Shown here: one piece after another, positions 1-7,072 of the stretch
Layout: every line of letters begins with the position of its first letter
Numbering within the stretch: position 1 is the first letter of the stretch
Source of the DNA: Phycisphaerales bacterium
GTDB lineage: Bacteria; Planctomycetota; Phycisphaerae; Tepidisphaerales; Tepidisphaeraceae
Assembly (NCBI GenBank): GCA_028288775.1
Contig: JAQGHP010000034.1
Coordinates: 1 to 10,315 of the forward strand
Reading direction: 5' to 3'
Length of the DNA: 10,315 nucleotides
Position numbers and translations under genes: made by a program
Notes under the pieces: model-generated
What the model was told of the DNA's origin: nothing
Seen by the model: only the letters and a program-made list of their open reading frames with translations
Databases searched by the model: none

Positions 1-2084
1 ACGCCGTACAGTTCCGGAACTAGAACAGCTAGCGCGCGAGCAACGCCACGGTTGCCAGAGTACCCATCCCAAGCTCGGGTCCAGCCAAGCCGACTACCTT
101 CCTGCACCAAGCTACGAAGAGCCGCGACGTCAGGGACGTCGCTGAGTAACCCGCGCACGATGAAGTAGTCGGAAAAGCGCTCGAACGCAAAGCGAACAAC
201 AACCGGTGGATCGTCCTCCCAGTAGTGATCGATCCTCCTGACAATCACGCCGCTCGACAGAAGGTGAGTGTAAAGCGATCGCGAGCTTTCGATGGACGGT
301 GAGTGCGGCTCGATCGCCGCTCTGGCCACACTTTCTTCGACGGCTAAACCCTCGTTGTCACGGATTCTCTCAGCAAGGGATTGGATTGCGCACCGGACGT
401 GATATTCGTCGCAATCGATGTCGTGCTGGATCTTTTCTGAAAGTCGCGCGATCCGGCGTTCCATCACCATTTGAAGCGTAAGCGGACCATTGGGCAGCGA
501 TTGATTCTCAAACGCCCGACAGAAGGTATCCAAGAACAACGGGTTACGAAACTCGTCCAACAAAGGAGGGAATTGAGGTGATTGGATGTTGTAGCTTGCG
601 AAGTAACGCGCAACCGCCTCAGCCAGCACGTCACCAAGTCCGCGGTGCTGGATGAAGCCCCAGCCGTCGGGAACGCCGGCCTTGAAGTCGTTGGGCATGG
701 TGATGCCGACGAAATCCCTCCGACAGGAGACGACAAGCCGCAGGTGAGGGTACTTCCGCACTTCTGAAGCTAGTGAGTGAAGGTGGCTCTTCCACAGACG
801 TCGCTCTGCGCTTTCGTTAAGTGCGTCAATAATCAGCAGTGCCGGACGCGCGACAAGCGCACCGGCAACATTCATCGCGCTAAGTAGCGAGTCCGGCCCG
901 CCATTCCAACCGATCTGCTCACACAACTGAATCAGCGGCGGTCGACTGTCGAGAAACTGCTCGCCCAAGACGAGCAGTATCGGCTGTTTGCGCTCCCTTG
1001 CCTCCACCGCGCAGTGCGCGAGCAGGTGACTCTTGCCGCTCCCAGCGTCACCTCTGATGAGAGCGCATTGCTGGTCAACGAGGCTGTACTGGCCGAGGAG
1101 ATCGATCCACTGATAGACCTCGCGCGCGAAGTTATCAATCTTGTATGACTGATGCTCAATTTTTTCATCCGGTTTGTCTCCGCTGCTTGTCTGCTGTTTA
1201 CGATGGTACGAAGCTAACTCGCCGACACGGTCTTGAAGCGCCTGAGCCGGCAGAATCACTTGGTCGACGTGCTTTTGCCCATAGGCCGGATACTCGATAC
1301 GGACCACCTCATCGATTGCTTTTCGTACCACGTCTGGATGAACTTCATGCCCAGCCGGCATCTGGAGGTGTTGAAGCGTTTGGGTGAAGCCGAGGCATTT
1401 TTCTGCGAGATTTACATACGCACCTTCCATCGCGTGCTCAAAGCGGGGCGACCACACGAATCGGTCGAGTTCGCGCCCTACGCCCGCGTCCACGTGTCGC
1501 TCCGGCTGATACCGCTCGCCGAGTGTTTGGAGGCTTGCTCGAAGCAGGCGATCCATCCAAGCGTCGTCGAACTGGGGCGTGCCAAACCAATAGAAAAGAA
1601 GATCGTGGTTCTTCGCCTCTTTTAGTGCGAGTTCAATCTCGTACCTCCCCTGCCAGATGAACTCGACGCCCGCTCCATTTCGCAGCTTATGCCAAGCCTT
1701 GACGAGCTCATCCCATTTCTCGACCTGCCCTTCAGTCTTGTCCAAGCGTCCTTTCGTCCGATCCAGGGGTACGTAGACGCGATACTCTTTCAAGTCGGGA
1801 TGCTGGCTCAACGCAGTCTTTACCGACTTATCAACCTGTCTCCATTGAGTATCCGCGAGTTGGTTGAAGAACTTGGCTTGCATTCCCAGTTTGCCTTTGC
1901 CTTCGACGCTGGCATAGGCCTCGACGCCTCCATCGCCGCCAGCCCCATTCACCCGCACAAGCTGCCTCGACAGGCCGTGTGCACGCGCGAAAAGTTCCAC
2001 AGTAAGCTGTTCAAAACCACCGCTCTGCGCGCCGTCGTAGGCGCGAATTCGGGGAAGGTCGATTGGCGGGAGCGTGTCACCCAT
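1..2084 (-). CDS. Avs-like antiviral STAND NTPase with nuclease-like N-terminus (3' end beyond window)
   Basis: Reading the minus strand from the ATG at 2084 gives about 694 codons with no stop, running off the left edge. An in-frame TAG at 2139-2141 and no other ATG/GTG/TTG between it and 2084 fix the start; no SD is visible. Residues 1-~150 look like a PD-(D/E)XK/Mrr-type nuclease domain: helix with FEQL (24-27), GAGGDGGVEAY (47-57, Asp51), then QAK (69-71) as the catalytic Q-x-K. A family-typical RYQP lies at 191-194. The NTPase follows: Walker A GDAGSGKS (345-352), Walker B LLIIDALNE (Asp420, Glu424), SCRRDF (453-458, likely sensor arginine), NPLFL (514-518) and FERFSDYF (634-641), the winged-helix signature seen in Avs proteins. 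Known Avs proteins bind phage proteins through a C-terminal repeat sensor, oligomerise and activate the nuclease; that sensor would lie outside the window. Its G+C is lower than the neighbours (32/60 at 361-420 against 44/60 at 3361-3420), consistent with transfer. The NTPase call is firm; the antiphage role is inferred. Confidence 0.82.
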   Translation of the reverse strand, partial: MGDTLPPIDLPRIRAYDGAQSGGFEQLTVELFARAHGLSRQLVRVNGAGGDGGVEAYASVEGKGKLGMQAKFFNQLADTQWRQVDKSVKTALSQHPDLKEYRVYVPLDRTKGRLDKTEGQVEKWDELVKAWHKLRNGAGVEFIWQGRYEIELALKEAKNHDLLFYWFGTPQFDDAWMDRLLRASLQTLGERYQPERHVDAGVGRELDRFVWSPRFEHAMEGAYVNLAEKCLGFTQTLQHLQMPAGHEVHPDVVRKAIDEVVRIEYPAYGQKHVDQVILPAQALQDRVGELASYHRKQQTSSGDKPDEKIEHQSYKIDNFAREVYQWIDLLGQYSLVDQQCALIRGDAGSGKSHLLAHCAVEARERKQPILLVLGEQFLDSRPPLIQLCEQIGWNGGPDSLLSAMNVAGALVARPALLIIDALNESAERRLWKSHLHSLASEVRKYPHLRLVVSCRRDFVGITMPNDFKAGVPDGWGFIQHRGLGDVLAEAVARYFASYNIQSPQFPPLLDEFRNPLFLDTFCRAFENQSLPNGPLTLQMVMERRIARLSEKIQHDIDCDEYHVRCAIQSLAERIRDNEGLAVEESVARAAIEPHSPSIESSRSLYTHLLSSGVIVRRIDHYWEDDPPVVVRFAFERFSDYFIVRGLLSDVPDVAALRSLVQEGSRLGWTRAWDGYSGNRGVARALAVLVPELYG

Positions 2085-2593
2085 ATGAAATGGTCCGTCT
2101 AGGCTTGCTGTCTGGGATCCGGCGATGTCGGTGGGTGTCTAGCGGACATGCCAATTGCCGTTCCGGAGGAGTCATAACGCCCCTTGGGTGGATTGCCCCT
2201 GACATTGGCCACGCGTTTGCATTTGACTGGTTCTCGGCATGCCTGTCAAAGCAATGCACTACGAACAACCGCCGAGCGGAAAACGTGCGGGGCGTCGGCC
2301 GGCGGTGGGCATCCTTGCATCCCGCGGCGGTACGCCGCACCGCTCGCCGCGAAAGCAACAAGGGGCGACGGCGGGCGACGGGGGACCCGCATGGTTTCCG
2401 CGGGATGGCCGGGTAGGTGTGATTCGACGTGGCACAGCCGCCCTCGGCTGTGTTCTTCTGTTTCCGCCTTCGGCGGAAACACAGCCGAGGGCGGCTGTGC
2501 CACATGGTTCCGGAGTACCCCGTCACCCTCTGCCCCGCTTGCGTCAGGCGGTCCCGCGTGCCACGATGATTGCGGAGGTTTCGCGGCAGGCCG
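2085..2593. other. Divergent intergenic region between the Avs-like gene and the acyl-CoA synthetase
   Basis: About 509 bases separate two divergently transcribed starts. I find no credible gene in it: the open frames crossing it have no recognisable domain and run through a palindrome. It contains a small GCGGCG/CGCCGC hairpin near 2325-2340 and the large palindromic element at 2429-2503. Promoters for both genes should lie here, but I could not find a convincing -35/-10 pair on either strand. Confidence 0.6.
2429..2503. repeat. Perfect long palindromic element (24-bp arms, each arm itself a hairpin)
   Basis: The arms at 2429-2452 and 2480-2503 are perfectly inverted over 24 bp, starting GTGGCACAGCCG and ending CGGCTGTGCCAC. 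Each arm can also fold alone (CACAGCCG-ccct-CGGCTGTG). The 27-base centre holds a third hairpin, TTTCCGCC (2461-2468) with GGCGGAAA (2472-2479). It can therefore form one long hairpin or a three-lobed structure. There is no T-tract after it, so it is not a simple terminator. The same architecture with a different sequence recurs at 4230-4297. Confidence 0.85.
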
Positions 2594-4081
2594 ATGGCTC
2601 TTCTTTTGATCGACAAATTGCGTTCTCACGCGGCGGCGCGGCCTGATGCCGTGGCGGTGCGGCAGGTGGTGCCGCGGGAGGGGCTTGCACTGACTTGGCG
2701 CGAGCTCGCCCGGCGCGTGGATGCGCTGGCGGCGGCGCTTCGGCGGGAACTGCCGGGGGGGGCGGTGGTGATGCTTTGCTCGGGGAATCGTCCGGAATAT
2801 ACCGTCGCGTTTTTGGGCTGCCTGGCGGCGGGGATGACCGTGTTTCCGGTCGCGCCGGACATCGCCGGGCCGGAATTGCTGGCGGCGGCGCGGCGATCCA
2901 ACGCGGGGGGGATGGTGACCATCGGGCAGGCCATTCCCGCTCTGCGCGAGGTGTTCAGCTCTGCTGGGGCATTTCATGAACTCGCGCCCGATGCGGTGCT
3001 GCATTCCCTACCGCAATGGGAGACCCCGCCCGGCTCCGGGCCTGCGCTGCTCCTGCTCAGTTCCGGCACGACCGGCCGGCCGAAGATCGTGCGGCGGGAT
3101 GGCGCATCTCTCGACGCCGTCTCATCCGCGATGGCCGATGCCATCCGCTTCACCGCCGCCGACCGCGTGCTGGCCGCCGTCCCGTTGTGTCATTCCTACG
3201 GATTGGAGCACGGCCTGCTCGCGCCCACGTGGGCGGGCAGCGGCGTGCATCTGTGCGATGGGTTCGACCTGCTCATCGCCTTTTCGCAGCTCGTGGGCGA
3301 CCAAGGCGTGCCGGGCGTGACGCTCTTCCCCGGCGTGCCGTTCATGTTCGAAATGCTCTGCTCCGCGGGAGATTCGCCGGGAAAATTGCCGACGCTCCGC
3401 CGGGCCTACTCGGCGGGCGGGCCGCTGCCGCGATCGCTGTTCGACGCATTCAGTCGCAAGTTCGCCACGCCGGTTGCACAGCTTTACGGCGCAACCGAGA
3501 TCGGCTCCGTCACCTTCAACGACCCCGCGATCGACCCCTTCGACCCCGCCAGCGTCGGGCGGCCCATGGCGGGCGTATCGATTCGAATCGTCGATCCCCA
3601 GCAGCCGGAAATCGCGCGACCGCTGGACGCGGGTGGCGAAGGGCATGTGGCGATTCGTGCCGCGTCGATGCTCAGCGGCTACCTCGACGGCGACGATCCG
3701 CCAATGCAGGACGGATACTTTCTCACCGGTGACCTGGGCCGCGTCGACACATCGGGCGCGCTGACGATCACCGGCCGCATCAAGCTGCTCATCGACGTCG
3801 GCGGAAGAAAGGTAAACCCGATCGAAGTGGAGGAAGTCCTCAGCCGCCACCCGTCCGTGGGGGCGTGCGTGGTCGTGCCGCTGTTGGTGAGCCAGACGCT
3901 ATCGCGTTTGAAGGCAATCGTCACCCCCGCCCGCGCGGGCGAAGCCCCCGACGTCCGCGCCTTGCGGCAATTCGCCCGCGCGCACCTCAGCGCCTACAAG
4001 GTGCCGCGCGTGTTCGAGGTGCGCGAGTCGCTCCCGCGTTCGGCGGCGGGGAAAGTGCTGAGGCAGCAGGTGGACAACTAA
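2594..4081 (+). CDS. AMP-forming acyl-CoA synthetase / adenylate-forming ligase
   Basis: A 495-residue member of the ANL (adenylate-forming) superfamily, which activates a carboxylic acid with ATP and usually passes it to CoA. Core motifs are present and ordered: P-loop SSGTTGRPK (156-164), YGATE (298-302), GYFLTGDLG with Asp380, the hinge GRIK with Arg395 followed by GGRKVNPIEVEEVL, and the C-terminal catalytic lysine in SAAGK (Lys487). The length is near that of short to medium acyl-CoA synthetases and OSB-CoA-ligase-like enzymes; the substrate cannot be read from sequence. The frame also opens at a TTG at 2570, but I prefer the ATG at 2594 because the protein then begins MALLLIDKLRSHAAARPDAV, as is typical for the family. 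GGAGG at 2574-2578 is 15 bases upstream, rather far for an SD. The gene is alone on the plus strand, divergent from the Avs-like gene and convergent with the thioredoxin-like gene. Lipid, polyketide-like or aromatic-acid metabolism are all possible. Confidence 0.93.
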   Translation: MALLLIDKLRSHAAARPDAVAVRQVVPREGLALTWRELARRVDALAAALRRELPGGAVVMLCSGNRPEYTVAFLGCLAAGMTVFPVAPDIAGPELLAAARRSNAGGMVTIGQAIPALREVFSSAGAFHELAPDAVLHSLPQWETPPGSGPALLLLSSGTTGRPKIVRRDGASLDAVSSAMADAIRFTAADRVLAAVPLCHSYGLEHGLLAPTWAGSGVHLCDGFDLLIAFSQLVGDQGVPGVTLFPGVPFMFEMLCSAGDSPGKLPTLRRAYSAGGPLPRSLFDAFSRKFATPVAQLYGATEIGSVTFNDPAIDPFDPASVGRPMAGVSIRIVDPQQPEIARPLDAGGEGHVAIRAASMLSGYLDGDDPPMQDGYFLTGDLGRVDTSGALTITGRIKLLIDVGGRKVNPIEVEEVLSRHPSVGACVVVPLLVSQTLSRLKAIVTPARAGEAPDVRALRQFARAHLSAYKVPRVFEVRESLPRSAAGKVLRQQVDN

Positions 4082-4152
4082 ATCCGAAACCCGAATCCCC
4101 GAAATCCGAATCAAATCCCAAATCCGAATGACGAAATCCGAATGCGGAGGGA

Positions 4153-4215
4153 GCCACGAATGAACACGAATGTACACGGATAAGAAGTCCTGATTCATTC
4201 GTGCCCATTCGTGGC
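4153..4215. repeat. CACGAATG-type inverted repeat (20-bp arms)
   Basis: GCCACGAATGAACACGAATG (4153-4172) is inverted at 4196-4215 with 18 of 20 positions complementary, around a 23-base loop. Each arm contains CACGAATG twice (the right arm its complement), so the arm is built from a short tandem unit. It sits side by side with the 4230-4297 palindrome inside the outer AATCCGAA inverted repeat. Confidence 0.8.
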
Positions 4216-4229
4216 TTACCTCCTTCTTC

Positions 4230-4297
4230 GTGGCATGGGCGCCTCGCCCATGGTCCGCCGCTATAGCGGCAAGACACGGGCGGGGCGCCCGTGCCAC
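4230..4297. repeat. Imperfect palindromic element with the same three-hairpin plan as 2429-2503
   Basis: The arms at 4230-4252 (GTGGCATGGGCG...) and 4275-4297 (...CGCCCGTGCCAC) pair over 23 positions with two G-T wobbles and one mismatch. Each arm folds by itself (CATGGGCG-cct-CGCCCATG; CACGGGCG-ggg-CGCCCGTG). The centre is a perfect 14-bp palindrome, GCCGCTATAGCGGC (4257-4270). The outer GTGGCA/TGCCAC ends match those of the 2429-2503 element, so both look like members of one repeat class. Confidence 0.82.
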
Positions 4298-4404
4298 GGG
4301 AGGATGAAGTCCCGTTCCGTTGCGTCTCTTCGGATTTGGGATTTGGTCATTCGGATTTCAGCCCCCGGGTTTCGGGAATTCGGAATTCGGATTTCAGGCC
4401 CGGT

Positions 4405-4827
4405 TCACTTCCCGTTCAACCACCCGATCATCTGCTCGGGGCTCTTCGCGCCCGAGTAGAACCTTTTCGGGTTTCCGTCCTCGTCCAGGATTGCGAACGA
4501 AGGCAGCCCTTGTACTTGGTATTTGTTCGCCAGTTCCCGGTGATCGTCCACGTCGATTTTCACCGGCACGTACCCTTCGAGTGCCGCGGCGACTTTCGGG
4601 TCTGCCCAGGTCGTGCGCGCCATGTCCTGGCAGTAGCCGCACCAGCCCGCTGTGAAGTAGGCGAAGACCGGCCGATGCACCCGCCCGCCCTCCGCCCGAG
4701 CCGCCGCAAAGTCCGCCCGCCACGGCACCGCTTCTTTTGGCGCGAGTAACCTTGAAAGCGACGTCACGGCGCCGACCGCCCCAAAGATCAGCAGCACGAC
4801 CCAGACGGGTTTCAGGGCCTTTCGCAT
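4405..4827 (-). CDS. Membrane-anchored thioredoxin-fold protein (WCGYC)
   Basis: A 140-residue protein with one N-terminal hydrophobic segment (about residues 8-28, after MRKALK), consistent with a signal anchor facing the periplasm or an uncleaved signal peptide. A compact thioredoxin domain follows: strand VFAYFTAGWCGYC with the redox CxxC at Cys63 and Cys66, VPVKIDVDD (87-95), and the cis-proline loop GLPSF with Pro109. The closing strand and helix end in SPEQMIGWLNGK. This is the thioredoxin_7/DsbD-C-terminal-like layout, so a thiol reductase or oxidase role in protein folding or cytochrome maturation is likely; the substrate is unknown. The start is the ATG at 4825-4827, with no clear SD. 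A T-rich hairpin at 4858-4882 separates it from plsY upstream, so it is probably transcribed on its own; a TAGAAT lies just before the ATG but lacks a good -35. Confidence 0.88.
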   Translation of the reverse strand: MRKALKPVWVVLLIFGAVGAVTSLSRLLAPKEAVPWRADFAAARAEGGRVHRPVFAYFTAGWCGYCQDMARTTWADPKVAAALEGYVPVKIDVDDHRELANKYQVQGLPSFAILDEDGNPKRFYSGAKSPEQMIGWLNGK

Positions 4828-4857
4828 CCCACGATTCTATGCGAGTGGAAGTGTCAT

Positions 4858-4882
4858 AAAACGGTGGGCGAGTACGCCCACC
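4858..4882 (-). terminator. Candidate Rho-independent terminator between plsY and the thioredoxin-like gene
   Basis: Read on the minus strand, GGTGGGCG-tact-CGCCCACC forms a perfect 8-bp GC-rich stem with a 4-base loop (4863-4882). It is followed after one G by TTTT (4861-4858). It lies about 150 bases downstream of the plsY stop and 31 bases before the thioredoxin-like ATG. The GGTGGGCG/CGCCCACC hairpin may itself be a dispersed repeat, so the terminator function is an inference. Confidence 0.5.
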
Positions 4883-4894
4883 CTACATGAATTC

Positions 4895-4930
4895 CTTTGT
4901 GGTCTCTGTGGGCTCTGTGCTCTCTGTGGC
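4895..4930. repeat. Short tandem repeat, 9-bp period (CTCTGTGG)
   Basis: Four consecutive 9-base units, CTTTGTGGT, CTCTGTGGG, CTCTGTGCT and CTCTGTGGC, run from 4895 to 4930 in the plsY/thioredoxin spacer. They are followed by related low-complexity text near 4940-4975 (CTTCGCGACTTTGCGG). The rest of the 4828-5035 spacer holds only the hairpin at 4858-4882. No gene is seen. Confidence 0.75.
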
Positions 4931-5035
4931 TCGTCCCTCTTCGCACCTTCGCGACTTTGCGGTCTCTTCCGTGAATAGACTCAACGACTCGAACGAGGGC
5001 GCGCATGCGGCATTAGCGTCGTGGCGTTGGTTCAC

Positions 5036-5698
5036 TCACCCCGCCTTCGCCCCGAAGCGGTGCTCCGTCCCCGCGCGGAGGCGGGCGATGTTGCCGCGGT
5101 GCTTGAAGACGATCATCGAGGCGACCAGCAGCGCGAACAGCAGCAGCGGCAACTGGCGACCGAAGACGTCCCATCGCAGCGACAGCCCGAGCGTCAGGTA
5201 TGCAAGCGTGAAAGACACCGCGCCGACCATCGACGCGACGCTGACGTAGCGGGTCAGCTTGAAAACCAGGACGAAGATCGCCAGCGCCACCACTCCCGCG
5301 GCCGTATAATACGGGAAGACCCCCAGGATCACGCCCGTGCTGGTGGCCACGCCCTTGCCGCCTTTAAACTTCAAAAACAGACTGAACATGTGCCCGAAGA
5401 TCGTGGCGAAGCCGACCAGCAGCCACAGGAAATAAGAGAACTGGTCCGGGGCATGAAACCGCAACACCGCCCCCGCGGCCAGAACGGGGATCAGCCCCTT
5501 GAGCAGGTCGAGCACGAACGTAATAGCAAAGAATTTCCCCCCGAGCAGGCGGCCGACGTTGGTCGCCCCGATGTTCCCGCTGCCCGCCTTCCGCGGGTCC
5601 ACGCCCTTGGCCAACCCCACCATCAACCCAAATGGCACCGACCCTGCCACATAGGCGACCGGGACCAGCGCGAGCAATTCGTTTTGAGCGGTGGTCAT
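5036..5698 (-). CDS. plsY: Acyl-phosphate:glycerol-3-phosphate acyltransferase PlsY
   Basis: A 220-residue multi-pass inner-membrane protein that transfers the acyl group of acyl-phosphate to glycerol-3-phosphate, the first committed step of phospholipid synthesis in most bacteria. The three conserved motifs are visible: GSVPFG (19-24), GSGNIGATNVGR (39-50), and GHMFSLFLKFKGGKGVAT (His103, Lys112 and the GGKG loop at 113-116). Hydrophobic segments lie near residues 8-28, 56-78, 88-108 and 120-150, with a further one after that, fitting the roughly five- to seven-helix fold. The length is normal. The start is the ATG at 5698, 54 bases after the PIN gene stop, so read-through from the PIN operon is possible. 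No SD is visible. The product is certain by motif. Confidence 0.97.
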   Translation of the reverse strand: MTTAQNELLALVPVAYVAGSVPFGLMVGLAKGVDPRKAGSGNIGATNVGRLLGGKFFAITFVLDLLKGLIPVLAAGAVLRFHAPDQFSYFLWLLVGFATIFGHMFSLFLKFKGGKGVATSTGVILGVFPYYTAAGVVALAIFVLVFKLTRYVSVASMVGAVSFTLAYLTLGLSLRWDVFGRQLPLLLFALLVASMIVFKHRGNIARLRAGTEHRFGAKAG

Positions 5699-5752
5699 AG
5701 ATCGTTTTTATCGTAAGAGGCGATGGAAGTCGCTAAGCGGAATGCAAAGGCC

Positions 5753-6157
5753 TCAAACTCCGGGCAGATCCAGGAACTCTCGCGGTGCGATGGCGCGAAC
5801 GCCGCAGCGCAGGTCTTCGGGGAAATGGCGGAGGTTCCCTGTGACGAGAAATTCAGCCGAGGCGGCGATCGCGGCTTCCAGAAATTTCTCGTCATCTCGA
5901 TCCGGCAAGGCATGGCTGAGTGGATCGCAGAGGACTGGAATCCCATCAGTTTCAAGTTGATCGAGCAGCGCTTCGACATCATCTTGATTGAATGCGAAGC
6001 GAGGGCGGGCGAGGACTTCGCGGTATTCCTCGAGGATTCTGTCGTCAAAGCAAATGCGGTGTACTCCGGCCGCGGCCTGTTGCAGGATGGCTCCGGGCGG
6101 CCCCGCGGGGCGGAGCAGACCCGAAACCAGTATGTTGGTATCCAGGACCAACTTCAC
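5753..6157 (-). CDS. PIN-domain toxin-like endoribonuclease (VapC-like, COG1569 type)
   Basis: A 134-residue PIN domain beginning at a GTG (6155-6157). The N-terminus MKLVLDTNILVSGLL carries the first acidic residue, Asp6. A second acid lies in ILEEYREVL (Glu43 or Glu44). The third and fourth lie in the signature PDRDDEKFLEAAIAASAEFLVTGN, with Asp86, Asp88 and Asp89 followed by LRHFP. This is the pattern of the 'PIN family putative toxin component' group, whose members are Mg-dependent RNases that block translation by cutting tRNA or rRNA when free of antitoxin. The GTG start overlaps the TGA stop of the upstream 303-residue gene (GTGA), so translation is probably coupled and the upstream protein is the candidate antitoxin partner. 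The catalytic acids appear intact, so it is probably active. The RNA target is unknown. Confidence 0.92.
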   Translation of the reverse strand: MKLVLDTNILVSGLLRPAGPPGAILQQAAAGVHRICFDDRILEEYREVLARPRFAFNQDDVEALLDQLETDGIPVLCDPLSHALPDRDDEKFLEAAIAASAEFLVTGNLRHFPEDLRCGVRAIAPREFLDLPGV

Positions 6158-7065
6158 TTATGCCCTCGGCGGACATCGCGAATCTCTGAGTCGATCTGCT
6201 CGTCCGTAATTCGGTCACGCCCATCGGCCAGCGATGCATTCTGGAGATCGGATACGGCCCGGGTCGCGCGCTCGCGGCGCACGTTCGTGGACGGTTCCTC
6301 GGACACCGATTCGGTCAGCACGTCATTCATCAGGTCAATCCACCCTTTGATACGGGCCAAATCAACGTCGGCGGCAGGGAGCGGAAGTTGCAGTAATGCC
6401 GAACGCCCACCCTTCAGCGGGATTTGAAACTCTGTCTGCTTCCCGACCGGCTCGCGGGGAGTTGCCGCATCGAATTGCCGTGCATCCGCCGAACGCCGCG
6501 CGTCACGCTGGGCCTCACGCCGCTGGCGCGCCCGCCGGGTGGCATCGAACGCGTCATCGAGTCGGGACGAGGAAGCCGGGTTGAGGGGAAGGACGTGGTG
6601 GTGCTCCGTGACGTCCTCCGTCTCTAGATAAAACCGCCCGTCGTCATGCTCCCTGATATGCAGGGCGTACACATAATCCGCGGCATGACGCGAGTCCGAA
6701 AAAGCCGCCCGCTCGACAAGCGCGCCGGGTATGGTCCAATAATGAATCACCGGTTGGCCTGCCAACGCAGTGATAAAGAGGTACTTGACGCTTCGCCCCT
6801 CCAACCCGGCCTCGTGAGAGATTTCCCGGTGTTGCTCCAAGCTTAGATTGGCCCAATGCCGATCGCGGCCATACAAATACGCGTCGGTACTGCACATCCG
6901 GCCGATCCAAATCGCGCCACTTCCAAAGAACGTGGTGCCCTTTCGTTCGGAGAAACTCTCTCCCGCGGCATCACGAAGGTGTGCGAGAACCAAATTGCCC
7001 GCGAGACACCCGGCGGCCCCCGAGCGACCGTCGTCCCATAGATTCATCGAAGTGCCAGCTTTCAT
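6154..7065 (-). CDS. Unknown 303-residue partner of the PIN toxin, with antitoxin-like C-terminal tail
   Basis: I do not recognise the protein as a whole. The frame opens at 7275, but the upstream part is AT-rich spacer. A promoter with -10 at 7073-7078 would place transcription start close to 7065, so I choose the ATG there (leaderless); ATG 7047 is the alternative. Residues 1-~160 form a mixed alpha/beta domain with YLFITALAGQPVIHYWTIPG (95-114) and YVYALHIREHDDGRFYLE (131-148); I could not assign a fold. Residues 170-205 are a charged Arg/Ala/Asp-rich helix or linker. Residues 210-251 form a strand-strand-helix module (IPLKGG...ALLQLPLP...RIKGWIDLMNDVL). The last 19 residues (RITDEQIDSEIRDVRR) resemble the short toxin-wrapping tail of many PIN-toxin antitoxins. 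Its TGA overlaps the PIN GTG. A regulator or antitoxin role is inferred from this overlap, the tail and the operator-like repeat upstream. Confidence 0.7.
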   Translation of the reverse strand: MKAGTSMNLWDDGRSGAAGCLAGNLVLAHLRDAAGESFSERKGTTFFGSGAIWIGRMCSTDAYLYGRDRHWANLSLEQHREISHEAGLEGRSVKYLFITALAGQPVIHYWTIPGALVERAAFSDSRHAADYVYALHIREHDDGRFYLETEDVTEHHHVLPLNPASSSRLDDAFDATRRARQRREAQRDARRSADARQFDAATPREPVGKQTEFQIPLKGGRSALLQLPLPAADVDLARIKGWIDLMNDVLTESVSEEPSTNVRRERATRAVSDLQNASLADGRDRITDEQIDSEIRDVRRGHK

Positions 7066-7072
7066 TTTAGTT

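Larger units (their letters stand above)
4081..4393. repeat. Outer inverted repeat of AATCCGAA units in the convergent intergenic region
   Basis: The 323-base space between two convergent stop codons holds no gene. On the left, AATCCGAA occurs at 4081-4088, 4103-4110, 4121-4128 and 4135-4142. On the right, its complement TTCGGATT occurs at 4329-4336, 4350-4357 and 4386-4393. The longest perfect pairing is 17 bp: CAAATCCCAAATCCGAA (4112-4128) against 4329-4345. The two halves enclose the hairpins at 4153-4215 and 4230-4297. Confidence 0.85.

Noticed and set aside
1145..2102. Several open frames of 80-137 residues on the plus strand
   Set aside because: They are antisense to the Avs-like NTPase, overlap one another, have no recognisable domain, and the opposite strand shows an ordered set of conserved motifs.
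2429..2503. The palindrome as a Rho-independent terminator
   Set aside because: No T-tract follows on either strand, and it lies between two divergent gene starts where no terminator is needed.
2570..2593. TTG start at 2570 for the acyl-CoA synthetase
   Set aside because: It adds MRRFRGRP, which is unlike the family, and it would place the GGAGG inside the coding sequence; the ATG at 2594 gives the usual N-terminus.
2246..3004. A 252-residue minus-strand open frame across the start of the acyl-CoA synthetase
   Set aside because: It crosses the 2429-2503 palindrome and lies antisense to a gene with clear motifs; it is Arg/Pro/His-rich with no domain.
4895..4930. A CRISPR array
   Set aside because: The 9-base units are adjacent, with no spacers, and no cas gene is present.
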